From: Thamnaconus septentrionalis
Lineage: Eukaryota > Chordata > Actinopteri > Tetraodontiformes > Monacanthidae
Length of the DNA stretch: 64,000 nt
Direction of reading: 5' to 3'
NCBI GenBank assembly: GCA_009823395.1
Contig: CM020507.1
Coordinates: forward strand, 1,565,001 to 1,629,000
Shown here: in pieces, positions 1 through 12,145 of the stretch
How the letters are laid out: the number at the start of each line of letters is the position of its first letter
Position numbering within the stretch: the stretch's first letter is position 1
Notes under the pieces: generated by a model
Databases searched by the model: none
What the model was told of the DNA's origin: nothing
The model's input: only the letters and a program-made list of their open reading frames with translations
Translations under genes and position numbers: made by a program

Positions 1-270
1 TGATTTAAAGGGGAATCATTTTTGTCCCTGCGGCGCCTTTAAAACTCCCTGCAGCGGCTGAAAGCCGTCGGTCGGCGGTGTCGCTTCGTCTCAGCTCAGC
101 TCTGAAAAAGAAAAAAACGGCAAAATCAGAAAACCCGTCACAGCCCTGCATCCGATCACGCGCGCGCCACCGCGCCTGCCTCGCCAACTCACCCCTTCCT
201 CGTCGCGTCGTGCAGAGAGCCAAGTGCCCCGGAGAAGACGTGCAACGTGTCGTGTGAGCGAGCATCAGTC
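1..270 (-). other. CpG-rich stretch, possible 5' non-coding exon of an off-window gene
   Basis: The first 270 bases are rich in CpG, unlike the AT-rich sequence that follows. On the minus strand a strong donor-like GTGAGT lies at about 189-194, after a GC-rich stretch at 195-265. This would fit a first exon and promoter of a minus-strand gene whose body lies left of the window. The 86-codon open frame here resembles no family I know. This is inference from composition and one splice-like site. Confidence 0.25.
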
Positions 271-612
271 ACTTTACGTTGAGACGATTTTCCATTTTTT
301 TTTACTTTTGCTTGGTTTTTATTGGGGTTGTTGTGGGGCTGGGGGGTGACTCTGATTGATGACGCTTGGGACGATTTAAACTTTGTTCTGATTAGTTGTG
401 TGTGGTTGGAAATAGGAAGTGGGTTGCTATGATGACACAAAGATTGTTTCACAGTGTTATTTTTTTTTTTTTTTTGTGTATTTCGCTCTCTCTCTATTTT
501 TTTTTTTTTTTCTAATAAATCATGTTGCTTTAACACACAGGTCGGCTCCGGGAAGGTGTGTCGTGGCTGAACACATCTGATTTTTTACCTGCTGTAGACA
601 TGTCATGATAAT

Positions 613-615
613 GAC

Positions 616-671
<56 letters not shown>
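613..671. repeat. (GAT)n microsatellite
   Basis: About 19 near-perfect GAT units upstream of the AFAP-like gene. Confidence 0.9.
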
Positions 672-1081
672 CGATGGTGACGACGTCATCATTTTCTTTT
701 GACCTTGGAGCAACAGATGTGTATTGCCATGCAGGCGGTTGCAGGTTCCTGCCCTACGGGTTTTCACTTTAGCTTGTCTCTCTCTCTGAAGCTGGACGAG
801 GTCAGAGGTCAGAGGTCAGAGGTCAGACAGCGACCCGCCTCCCTGGAGCCCCTCTGCTGCTGTACATGCCGAACCACTGAATGACGTTAGGACTTTAGTT
901 GTTGCTTGTTGTTTTCATATCGGGATGCAGGTGATGTAACAGATGAATGGTGACGTGAATGATTAACCATGAGTTACAAGAAATAAAAGGAGAATTTCTA
1001 TTTGCTGCGAGGCGTCTCGCTTCCTTCCTTCCTTCCTTCCTTCCTTCCTTCCTTCCTTCCACACCTCACATCCACACACAC

Positions 1082-1380
1082 TGCGGCCCATTAAGCTTCC
1101 TAATCCGGCCTGCAGAACTTGAAGAAATGATATTAACAGTCAGCAAGTCATAAAGTAGCTGCATGTCATCCAATTTTTCACTGTTTTCACAGTCATTCCA
1201 ATAAAGAGCTAACTACAAAGACACTGATTTGGTTGGAACTTTGCTTTGGTTCATTGTCAATTGACATGAAAGCAACATGCTATGTTTTCTACCTGTCCCT
1301 CATCCATATTTATAGGCCCCACTGTCAAATATTAGAACCCCATTGTGGCCCACCAGTCAAAAAGTTTGCCCGCCCCCTGC
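1082..1380 (+). mobile_element. hAT-like non-autonomous element, degenerate copy A
   Basis: It contains the blocks shared with other copies in this window (33963, 34895-35176, 42178-42956, 56701, about 58600): 'cggcccattaagctt', 'gaagaaatgatatt' and the terminal 'ccagtcaaaaagtttgccc'. It is non-coding. Assignment to hAT rests on the CAG...CTG termini seen in better copies. Confidence 0.6.
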
Positions 1381-1611
1381 ATTAGCCTCAGCATGACTGA
1401 GCACTCTTGTCAGGACCCGGCCAGCGGGGGGCATCGCTGCCCTCTCGAAGCCTGTTGTGTCCCGGCAGGCTAGGCTAACTCGTAGCTTCTCTCCTGCAGC
1501 AGGTGGACCAAAGGCTGAGGTCAGTGTTGTGATAATCTGAGTTATTCTCATCACCTCAGCCTCGGAGCGGCATCACTTAACGATGGGAGCGCTCAGCCGT
1601 GCTATCCCAGC

Positions 1612-1937
1612 GCTGGTTCCCACTGGTTCCCACTGGTTCCCACTGGTTCCCACCGGTTCCTACTGGTTCCCACCGGTTCCCACCGGTTCCCACCGGTTCC
1701 CACTGGTTCCCACCGGTTCCCACTGGTTCCTACTGGTTCCTACTGGTTCCTACCGGTTCCCACCGGTTCCCACTGGTTCCCACTGGTTCCCACCGGTTCC
1801 CACCGGTTCCTACTGGTTGCCACTGGTTCCCACTGGTTCCCACCGGTTCCCACCGGTTCCCACTGGTTCCCACTGGTTCCCACCGGTTCCCACTGGTTCC
1901 CACTGGTTCCCACCGGTTCCCACTGGTTCCCACCGGA
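1612..1937. repeat. 10-bp minisatellite (CACTGGTTCC)n
   Basis: About 32 tandem 10-bp units with C/T variants (CACTGGTTCC, CACCGGTTCC, TACTGGTTCC). Because the period is not a multiple of three and the unit has no stop, frames stay open on both strands. The resulting 'VPTGSHWFP'-type peptides are artefacts. Confidence 0.95.
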
Positions 1938-2106
1938 GATGTAAATCTTGAGAAAATGCATCGAAAACATCAGATAATTTCACGTTGTAAATGCCTGAGT
2001 ATTGTAGTTCAGTCGCCCCCCCGCCCCCCAAAAAAACAAGAGGACGTGGTGCGGGACTATTTCAGGAGGGATGTACATTTAGTGGTTAGCAGGGATATTT
2101 GTGGCA

Positions 2107-2142
<36 letters not shown>

Positions 2143-2385
2143 GGTGGGCTCTGAGTGCCAAACACACACACGATGCAGATTATCACCAGACACATGAGAC
2201 AGTTTTTTTTTTTAAAACACAGTGAGGATGTTTTTCACACGAGACCGACGGCCCCTCCCTCCTTCCCTCCCTCTCTGCTGCTGCTGCTGCTGCTGATGTC
2301 ACCAGGGGGCGGGACCCCAGCATCTGAGCTGAAACCACTTCAGAGCCGGAGGCAGCGAGGAGAGAAAAAAAACAAAAAAAACGCA

Positions 2386-2389
<4 letters not shown>

Positions 2390-2461
<72 letters not shown>
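2390..2461. repeat. (CT)n microsatellite
   Basis: About 35 CT units, roughly 75 bases upstream of the AFAP-like start codon, so probably in its 5' UTR or core promoter. Confidence 0.9.
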
Positions 2462-2464
<3 letters not shown>

Positions 2465-2536
2465 TTTGTGGGATCTGCTCACTCGCTCGGATCCTTCAGC
2501 AGAGACATGAGACTGGAGCCCAGCGGCCGCTGAGAC

Positions 2537-3906
2537 ATGGACAAACAGAAAGGTACCGCAGCCTTCCTCACTTTACCAGCAGCAACATCAGCAGCACCGG
2601 CAGGAACAGAAGTCACTTTGAAAAGTTTGTTGGGAAATTTAGAAAATTTTTATAAGTAGCAACAAAGATAATGTGGATGTTTCTAAGAAGTGCTGACACG
2701 TCGTGATGCTGAGGGAACAGATGTAAAAGTATTCACATTCTGTATTGAAGCAAAGTGCAGATACTTCTTCATAAAAGAAGTTCTCGGGAACAAGTAAAAG
2801 CACTGATTCAGTACCTGGAGTCAAGTACAAGTAAGAAAGTTCTGAAATGTTCTCCAGTAAAAAGTCAAAAACAAAACAAATTTGTTGATAATTTTGCAAA
2901 ATGAAAAAGTTTTTTTTTAGTAGTCTTGATGTCGCAAATAGTTATGAATAGTGAGCTAGGATTGGATGTTGACGCTTTATTTTTTTATAACTTGTTTATA
3001 ACTTGTTTATAACTAAACGTTATTTTCTGCATGTTTATATTTCTCTGTACTGACAGCGTACTGAACAACTCTAAAATATCGTTCACTTTTATATTGAACT
3101 ACACAGCAGCGCGGTTCAAACGGCTCCACTACAGCAACTACAGTAAATGATAATAATAAAAAAAGTAAATTTTTACATTGAAAAGAATTGATGTCTTTTA
3201 CAAACTTCTAAACACAAAGGTAACCAGCATGATTTTCTAACGCAAGGAGTAGAAAGTGAAGATGTTTGTGTACAGGTTTAAGTAAAAGAAATACCCAAGT
3301 AAAGTAGAGATACCTGGAAAAAAAAGGACTCAAGTACGGTAATGAAGTATTTCTGGAAGGCAGTAGCTTGGCTGGTTCGACGCAGGAGAAACAGGAGCCG
3401 CCGACTCGATGGTGCAACACACAAAATCGATACACAGTAAAATCTGGACGTCTCCGCCACGGCCCCGCCCCTTCTGGCGCAAAGCTTGGCAGGCATTGGC
3501 AATTTCAGTGCTCTCTCAGGGGTCAAAGGTCGAGACGGCTGAGCCCCGCCGGACGCGACACTCGAACTCAGAGACTCAGAGGAGCCCCGACCAATCCGAT
3601 GGGCCGGAGGTCATGAGGTCGGCGGAGGCTGCGTGGTCTCCGACTCGGCGTGAAGGGCCGAGGCTCTCAAACACCTCGACATTTGAAAAATAACTTCTGA
3701 AAAAGTCCAAGACAGAGCCCAGTCTTCCGATCACTCCGCTGGTATGTTAACTGTTCCACCTCCGCGTCCTTCCTCCCCTTCTTGCCCTCCGACCGCTATC
3801 GTCTTCATCGCCACTTCCTGCCGCCGCTGCTGCCCCCTGGAGACCAAACTAATGATCTGTTTATCCAGACAGTCCCACGAATCTGGACTGGAGAGGCAGA
3901 GACCCT

Positions 3907-3947
<41 letters not shown>

Positions 3948-3987
3948 CCCTTCAGAGTATAGGTTTGATTTCAGCTGGTTAAAAATT

Positions 3988-4030
<43 letters not shown>

Positions 4031-4099
4031 CTCCATCGGTCTGAAGCTGACTGATGTCATAATATTTTTTTTTTAAAATACACTTCAGTAAAGAAAGAT

Positions 4100-4132
<33 letters not shown>

Positions 4133-4284
4133 GTGCAGCATCAAAGCCAGAGACAGGAAGTGATGCTGATGCTGCGATAAGATGCGTTCAGAAACACAAA
4201 CGCCGTCCGGCATCAATCTTCTTTTTTTTTTTCCTGTTTCATCCTCCAGTCGTCTCCTCGGCAGACACACAAACGTATCCGTTG

Positions 4285-4326
<42 letters not shown>

Positions 4327-5933
4327 AATCAGCAGCAGATGCTGATATCAGCCGGACCTTCTCCTCCCACTCAGGAGGTGACAGGACTGTGTCTCCGTCT
4401 GTCCTTCTGGAACAACCACCTTCTGTCAGCTCGGCTCCTCCTCGTTCTTCCCCCTGATCTCCTCGTCCTTCAGAACCGTTCGGAACATGGCCGACTCTCC
4501 ACAATTCTACCAGGTTCTGGTTCCAAGCGAGAGTGAAAGCTCAGGTGTTTGAGGGTGCAGGACATTTTTCCAGCGTGAGCTTCTTTCTTGGTCGACACAC
4601 ACGGACGTTAAACATTGGCAGCTTATCGCCGTGTGTCCCGTCCCGTCCTCTGACGGCTGAAGGTCACAGCGGCTCAACGGCCTTTTTTCATTGGCTCAGT
4701 CATTAACAGATAAACGGGTGTGATCCAGGCGGTGGTGCTGGTTGGAGGTGCGGATGTTTCCGCGGTGAGGTCATTCTTCAGGAGGGATGGGAAGGTTCCC
4801 GGAAGCTCCGGTCTACTGCTGCAGAGAAGGTTCAGCTGGTGCTGCTGCAGCTTCTGGTCTCCTTGGTGACCTTCACCCCTGGAATTGCGAACAACCTAAA
4901 TATCGCAGTAAAAAGCTGCTAATGGAAACACCTAAACGTGGAAAAGGTTTCTGGAGATGTTTGACGCGAGTGCGTGTTGGTTCCTGGCGAGTCCAGATGT
5001 TCCTCCAGGGCTCAAGCATCCCAGTCGGACAAGTTTCAGTAGAACAGTGGAGACGCTGTGGCGCTGAGAGGCGTCTCGCGACCTTCAGGGTTCAGAAGAA
5101 CACAACGTGTGTGTTCACGCCGCAGCCGCCGAACCCACAAGAGCTCCGTTCAGAACCGGGTTCATGTTTTATTAACCTGCTGACGACAAAAACCCACTCT
5201 TCAGATCCCCCCCCCCGTCCGTCTGTCAGATCCCGCTCTGACCTTTGACCTCTCGCACACAGAAGACTCATTTGTCAACCGGATTCTTGCATGAGATTCA
5301 GCTTAATGTGTTTACAGCGTGACATCAGTCAGTTCCACCAGAACATCGCCGGCCCTGGGTCTTGGGTCTTCAAGGTGAAGACTCTCGTCCTGACCAGCAG
5401 GAGGCGCTTCAACCTCCTGACTGAGGAAGATAAAGTTGATTTTTTTTTTTTTCTCTTTGCTCCGGTGCCTCTGCAGTGCTGTCCAAGCTGATCTGGGACC
5501 TGCAGTCCTTCCTGTCGGTTCTGGACTCGGAGAACCTGAGCTACATCGCTCAGGCTCAGAAGAAATCCATCTCGGAGCTGCTGGCCAAGCTGCAAACCAG
5601 CGATGCTCCTGGTAGCTCCTGCCGTTGTTTTGTAGCACTGTTGTTGTTTTCTTGGTTGTCGTCGCTGTCGTTGCCACCTCGCTGACCACTCTGCTCTGCT
5701 CTGCTCTGCCCCCCAGTGGAGGATGCGGAGTACATGATCATGAGCTGCCCGTCGCTGTCTCCGAGCAGCGAGCAGATCGACGCACCTGCGCCAGGTAAGC
5801 GGCCAGCAGGTGGCGCCGCGCTGCGTTCAGGGACAGTTTGAAATGACACTCGCTGTTTGTTTTGACAGAAGCGCTGCGGCCGTCTGAGCTGGTCTCAGAC
5901 TCGGTGCTGCGGCTCAGGAACGGGGTGAGTTGA

Positions 5934-5982
<49 letters not shown>

Positions 5983-6238
5983 ACGTCCGGTGGTTGAAGG
6001 TGGGATGCAGAGGATTTATTCCAGGGTCCCCACCTCCAGTTCTTCCTTCTGCAACAACTCTGAGTTCCCAACTGTTCGGCCTGGAGAGGTCGCGGGTTCG
6101 ACTGAGGGCTGTGGGCGTGGCCTGTGTGGGTGGCGTTCGCATGTTCTCTCTGTGTCTTCGTGGGTTTCCAGCGGCTTCCTCCCACGGCCCAAAAACACCC
6201 AGGATCGGCTCGTTTGTGACTCTAAATTGTATGTTTTG

Positions 6239-6279
<41 letters not shown>

Positions 6280-6541
6280 TGGCTGAGAGCGTTGTTCAGC
6301 AGCTCTCAGCCCGGAGATGATTGATTGCAGAAGATTCACCCCTGCTGGCCCTCCTGCGCCGGCTCTGCCTGCTGCGCCGGCTCTCTTTCATGTCCAGAAA
6401 AGTCGTTTTCTGGAAAGAAAAGATTTTTTTTTAGATAACGGTGCAGCGGGAGGAGGAGGAGGAAGTTTGTGATGTGGGTCAGTAATGACAGACTGCGAGC
6501 TCCTGAGGTTTGGGAGGAGACGGCAGGCTCAGTGTGTGCTC

Positions 6542-6586
<45 letters not shown>

Positions 6587-6730
6587 GAGGGAGTGACAGG
6601 ATGTTCCGTGTTTACATACGAGGCCATCTCCCCGCTATCTGTCGTCCTATTGGTGGAGAGCCTGGCACGGGGAGGAAGTGGTCACTGATGGCGGCAGATT
6701 AGCATCTGGTCTACGTGATGGATGGGCCAG

Positions 6731-6782
<52 letters not shown>

Positions 6783-9717
6783 CAACCTGGTGCCATGGGA
6801 ACTGTGTTTGAATGCTAATGTTGCGTTGGCTGACTACCTTCAGCTGCAGTTTCACAGACGGCCAGTCGGGGGCAGAGTGTCGCCTATAAAAGCGTGTTAT
6901 TAAACTGTTTTGTCTACTATGACACCAGCTCCATGACAGTATTTCGCAAAATGAAATGAAAAATATTCTAAAATTTCGACAAAGTACGATTGCGATTTGT
7001 CAAATCTCGCCCCCTCATCTCATCATCTGTGGAAAAAAAAAAAATAAATACAAAGTAATTCCACAATGTATAATGGCCTAATTAGGTACTCAGTATCGGT
7101 ATCGGTGAGTACTTGTACCCAACTCCTTCTGTGAAAAAGTAGCCTCAGTGCGTCGCTAGTTCCGAGACATTTGCTGGGTCTCAGTTCAGGCTCTGCATCC
7201 TTGGAAGGCTGCATTTTGAAAGGAAGTTGCGTCATAGCACTGCGCGAAGGCTCCTCCCAATTCCCAAAAGTCGTGCTGCCGCAAAGCATCCTGGGATCCT
7301 GGGAAGTCAGCTGAGATTAGCGCCATCTACTGGCAAAGACACTTTGTATAAATTTAAGTATTCAATTTCACATCAAATATTCAGTTTTTAACGCAGGGTT
7401 TTTACTGATTTGAACATCCAACGCCATCGTTAGATGGCGAACCAATGGTTAGCTTGATGCTATGAAAACATCACTTCCAGGGTTGGCCAGCAGGAGGGAA
7501 CGGTGGTGACGCAACCAGGAAATATGCCGAAGGCTAGACCGTCCCGTGTGGTTACCGAGGAGGCGGGGCTTGGTCCGTCCTTCTAGGCCGGGTCCTCGAG
7601 GAACGCCTCCTTCAGACGGAGGACCCTCGGTCTGAAGGATGCAGACCCTGAATTGAGACACAGCCATTGTTTCCCATCTCAACCGCTTCCTCCCTCAGGG
7701 CCCTGTGGTGCCACCGCTGCCCCCCGGAGGCCTGAGAGGGGACGACGATGATGAAGACACCTATGAGGAGGCGGAGCCTTACGTCGCCGACACCACCCTC
7801 TCCAACACGGGTGCGTAAGACTCGAATTCCTCGCACGGTTCCCCGAAAATGTTGCCTGCGGCTGAGACGTCTCCGTCGTCGGCACAGAGAGGGCGGAGTC
7901 AGACAGCAGCCACTACGAGTCGTACGGCGACGACGACGACGACGACGACGAGGAGGAGCCTGCCAAGGACAGAGCTCACTACATCCAATGGAGCGCCTCC
8001 CAGCCCTGCCTTAGACCCGCCCCCGAGTCCCGCATCTGCGGCTACCTGTGGAGGAGGAAGTGGCTGGGCCAGTGGACCAAGCAGCTCTTCATCATCCGCA
8101 ACGACGCGCTGCTGGTGGGAGGAGCCGGCGCACTAGTGTCACTCACCTCTTCACCACCAGGGGGAGACGTTTGGGTTTTCTTTTTGCCAACATGTTCCTT
8201 GTGTGTGTGTGTGTGTGTGTGTGTCAGTGTTACAAGTGTGCGCAGGACCTGCTGCCTCAGCTGGAGCTCAACCTGCGCGGCTGCCAGCTGGTCTACAAGT
8301 CCAAGTGCAACCGCAAGATCCAGCACCAGCTCAAACTGGCGCCACTGGGCTCGGAGACGCTGGTGCTGGGATACAACAGCTTCCAGCAGGCCGACGAGTG
8401 GAAGAAGGTGAGCGGCGGCGGCGGCGGCGGCAGGACCTCCTTCGACGCTTCAGACGTCGCTCAGCTCTTTGCCGTGTTTGTGCGTCCAGGTGATCGAGCA
8501 GGTGAGCGTCGGGGCCGAGGCCGAGAGTCGGAGCTTGTTGTCCTTGAACCAATCAGATCGGCCGCTGTCCTGCAGGGTGAGACTCGCCGCACCAGACAAA
8601 CGCGAGGAGCTGTTGGAACAGTGTTTCTCAACTGGTGGGTCGCTGAGCTGGCTGGGCAGTCCGAGTCCCACCCCTCCGCCTTTTTAAAGGGATTTTAAAA
8701 TATATATATATATATATTCATAGGGAAAACATTGGGCCTTTATTTTGTTGGACACACAATTCAATTCAATCATTTCAATATTTCATTTTTTTGGGTCGCA
8801 ACTTCATCATCATGAGAAAAAAAAATGTGGGTCTTTAGACTCCACCAGTTGAGAAGCACTGTGATAGAACATCCCATAATGTAAAAGTGAATTAAATATT
8901 GCGGTGTCTTCAGTCCAGCACAGTCCAGACTGACTCTGAGGAGGAGAAATCTTCGTCCGACTGCAGCACCAATCAACACAAAGGTAGCATTCTTCTTTTT
9001 TTTTTTTTTTTTTTTAATAATAATAATAGGTTCAAGGGTCAAAGGTAACTTTATTGTCAATCCTACAACTATATGTGACATATTCAGAGCAAATACAGAC
9101 ATTATTAGAATAAAGATCAATGTGAATTTGCTTTTTGAGATCTACAATATTAAAAAGGTCAAACAGAACCCAGGGTCGCCGTTGACCTCTGACCTCCGTC
9201 CGCTGCGACCCACAGGTTACCTGAGCGTGCTGATGAACTGCCAATGGCAGAGCCTGCTGTGCCGGGTGGAGGCGGGGCTACTCAACATGTTCGGGGAGGA
9301 GGAGCTGGAGAAGGACACCAGCAGGGAGCGCTCTCCCCAGTACACCGTGCAGCTGCGGGGGTGCGACGTCAGGGGCGGGCCGGACACCGAGCGCTCCTTC
9401 AGGATCACACTGAGCATGCTCGGTGACCAGGTGGCCGTGCTGGAGGTGAGCTGGGGGGGCGTGAAGGTTCGGGTCTCAGTTCCAGCCGCAAGCGTCGCTC
9501 ACGGGTTCGTCCGCCGTCCAGGTGGGCAGCGCCCAGGAGAAGGAGCGCTGGCTGAAGCTGCTGCAGGACGGAGCTGCAGCCCAGGCACCACAGGACAACA
9601 CGCAGGAGAAGACCGTCAAAGGTCTAAGGTAGCAAAGTTGTGACCTTCATTGGCCAAAAAGTTCTTAAAGCTCGAGTCGTGGTGCAACAGTTGGACTCCA
9701 CGGATCAAGGATTGGAA

Positions 9718-9752
<35 letters not shown>

Positions 9753-11046
9753 GGTTTTCCGTCTCAGCGGGCTGCAGATTAGAAAGTTTCCCACCTGCAA
9801 CCCCTACATGGACGACCCCTTCCACCTGAGCCTGACGAGCCGAGAGCAGCCCATCTACTCCAACAACTCCGTCCTGGAGCACAAGGTAAGTTAGCAGCAA
9901 GTGGGGCTGTCGGCAGCACCAGGAGATAAGATCGATTCAAAGATGCTGCAAAACAACAAAGGTGGAAACCTTGCAGTTCATAAGATGAGTGCAAGGTCTT
10001 CTCTTTCATTCTCATGACTATGGACATTGCAGCTTCTCACTCAAGGCATCAAAGCTACGTATGAACACACGTGGAATTATGGAGGAAAGAACAAAATTGT
10101 AAAATAACTTTATAATAAAGTTCTTCAAAATAGCCACCTTGATAAATAGCATGTTTAGAGTTATTGATATATATCCATCTCATTTTTTTATGTCTTCAGT
10201 ATCTATCTATGAAAAGATATTGCGTTAGATAGTGCATCCAAACATTTGACTGGTAGTGTAAGAATGACGATTCATCAAATTTGATAGTTTTGTCACTTTT
10301 TTTTGTTGTTGTCATATTGCAGTAGTGAGTTTTGACACTTCAGATGATGATGATCAGTGTGATGTGTCTGTCATTGCTGCAGCTCTGCAGCTCCAAGGAT
10401 TCAGTCCGCTGCAGCTCAGTGTCGTCCAAAGACTCGGTGACCTACAGCAACACCGTCTTCACCAAATACAGTGAGAATCATCCAAACTCAGAAATGCATC
10501 AAATCTGCAGGAGAGCATTTAAAAAAAAATAAAAATGTTTTGTATTCCTGTATTTCAGACAGGAAGTCGGTGGAGGTGGAGCGAGGCGTCCAAAAGCTGG
10601 AGCTCACCGGCAAGGGGGCGGTGCAGATGAGGGCGGGGTCGGAGATCAATCTGGCGTCGGCCGGGAAGCAGAACAAACGCACCTCCTTCAGACAGTCGCT
10701 GGCCGTCTGCACTGAGCGCGCTCAGGTGGAAACGAGGACATGCTAAGCTAACAGAAACATCCACTTCACTTCACTTAGTTCGCAGAGTGAACCCTGGACC
10801 TGTAGGCTAAGCTAACAAACACGACCGCTTAGTTTTGCCCTGCAAAATAATTTGGCTACGCTAACAAAACTACTTTATTTATTTTATTTTCATGTTTATT
10901 TAACGGGGGCGATACATTCAACATTGTCACAGGGAAGAGAAAATGTGCTGCACATAGGACGTCTAGCTTGAGCTAATTAGCAGTCTTTGTCCCTGGTGAG
11001 GCTTTTAGAATACAAAACCACTTCAAATTAAATGATACAAATGCAG

Positions 11047-11125
<79 letters not shown>

Positions 11126-12145
11126 AAATAAACAGTTGCAGTTGTCAATTACAATGTTTAACTTTCACACTAAACCTCTTCAGTTCTGTTTGGGATTTCA
11201 TTTCCGATGGTAAGGAATTCCATAGGTGTGCACTGAGAGGGTTGATTGGCCAAATGTCCTGCATCTTGGAATGTGACAGTTCTGCTTGGTTCTGCTCCTT
11301 GTCATTGTCCAAGAGTTGTCTGTCTTTTTAAAGATCTGTGACATCACTAGTGGGTTCAGTCCGTTTAAACACTTCACACTTTGGTATGCTAGCTATCAAA
11401 ATGCCTTGGTTAACTCAAGCTGCTGGAAGTACTGTGTCAACATCAACTTTATTTCGGTATGTTTAGTGAGTGAGATTGTGTTGATAAGGTTTTCACACAA
11501 AGTGAACGTGGTTTAGTGGAAGAAGAAGAAGAATGTTTTTGCTAACCTTGGTTCTGGTGTCACCTGATCCAGGCTGGTTTCCTGAATCCTTTGCTGCGAC
11601 GAACCGCCTCCGCCAAGAACTCTCTGAGACGAGCCCCATCGGCGCTCTTCATAGAACACGGGAAGGTTTTCCAGAGGAGGAAGGTCCGAGTTTGCACTCA
11701 CAGACTTTAGCTACTGATTAGCCCAGATATCACACTTCCAACAGATGGCACTGACGTAAATGATTAAGGTTGAAATTGTGGTCAAGCTGGATTGGAAAAC
11801 TTATTTTCTACACTCTAGCTAAAGTTAGCATGTTTAGCCTATTTCCTAGCTCACTAATATTCCATCAATGTAAGTGATCCTAAAGGGAATATATGCTTGC
11901 TGTACGGAAGTCTTTGTTTGAAGGAGTTTTAATAGAGGCCCCAAAATTCCCATGATGCCCCGGGGTTCTTTAAACGCCTGCTATTCATGAACCCTGATGT
12001 GAGAGTTCAAAGCAAACGGAGGTCAGCCAAAAAAACAAGTTGACCAAGAAGTTACACGATGCTCCTCACAGCAAGCTGTCCACTCAAGTGATCATGGTGC
12101 TTTCACTGTCATTGTCAGGAGTGGGAAACCAAAGCTGCTGCATGA
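2537..12145 (+). CDS. AFAP-family actin-filament-associated adaptor (AFAP1L2-like), 602 aa
   Basis: Sixteen exons join in one frame: 2537-2552, 5477-5611, 5717-5794, 5869-5924, 7699-7810, 7888-8114, 8228-8407, 8490-8576, 8914-8983, 9216-9445, 9522-9628, 9768-9885, 10383-10470, 10559-10725, 11573-11683, 12119-12145 (1809 nt). The N-terminus (MDKQKVLSKL, then FLSVLDSENLS) resembles the AFAP1/AFAP1L1/AFAP1L2 start, and a YEEAEPY motif follows at about residue 120. A Ser/Tyr segment plus an Asp/Glu run (about 140-158) precedes PH domain 1 (about 182-278; W-R-R-K-W-L-G-Q-W is AFAP1L2-like). PH domain 2 spans about 320-420. The protein ends KEWETKAAA, matching the family's KEWE(K/M) tail. Known family members are cytosolic adaptors that bind actin and Src/PI3K-type kinases. 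Family members are usually 730-820 aa with a C-terminal coiled coil; none is visible here. It may be a divergent AFAP1L2 paralogue. No frameshift is seen. Confidence 0.85.
2553..5476. other. Intron 1 of the AFAP-like gene, repeat-rich
   Basis: The 2.9-kb first intron holds AAGTA-rich sequence at about 2700-3400 resembling fish interspersed repeats ('caagtaaaag', 'ctcaagtac'). It also has (GT)n at 3909-3944, (CA)n at 3992-4029, and (GT)n at 4101-4131 and 4285-4324. A stretch near 4880-4935 is related to the inverted-repeat element at 47453-47600. No coding exon is seen. Confidence 0.6.
5936..5978 (+). repeat. (CA)n just after an AFAP-like splice donor
   Basis: The tract starts 11 bases after the exon 4 donor at 5925 (GTGAGTTGACT then ACACAC...), in sense orientation. 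See the finding on polarised intron-end repeats. Confidence 0.9.
6240..6781. repeat. Cluster of GT/CA microsatellites in AFAP-like intron 4
   Basis: (GT)n at about 6240-6277 and 6542-6583, and (CA)n at 6731-6781. The rest of intron 4 (to 7698) has no recognisable exon; sequence at 6930-7310 looks like decayed interspersed repeat. Confidence 0.85.
8619..8861. mobile_element. hAT-like MITE in AFAP-like intron 8
   Basis: Terminal inverted repeats read CAGTGTTTCTCAACTGGTGG at the left and, reverse-complemented, CAGTGCTTCTCAACTGGTGG at the right (19/20). The flanking octamers TGTTGGAA (8611-8618) and TGATAGAA (8862-8869) match at 6/8, consistent with a decayed 8-bp hAT target duplication. The 243-bp interior has no reading frame. 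Confidence 0.8.
9020..9130 (+). mobile_element. LINE 3'-end-like fragment
   Basis: 'ggtaactttattgtcaat' resembles the 3' end of common fish non-LTR elements. It lies in AFAP-like intron 9 and is non-coding. Confidence 0.4.
11049..11122. repeat. (AAT)n microsatellite
   Basis: About 24 AAT units in AFAP-like intron 14 (10726-11572). I looked through this intron for missing coiled-coil exons and found none. Confidence 0.9.

Noticed and set aside
1583..2225. Overlapping frames encoding VPTGSHWFP-type repeats
   Set aside because: They arise from a 10-bp minisatellite that lacks stops in all frames.
7748..8014. Arg-rich frames overlapping AFAP-like exons 5-6
   Set aside because: They are shadow frames of the Asp/Glu-coding exon sequence; the other frame is continuous with the PH domain.
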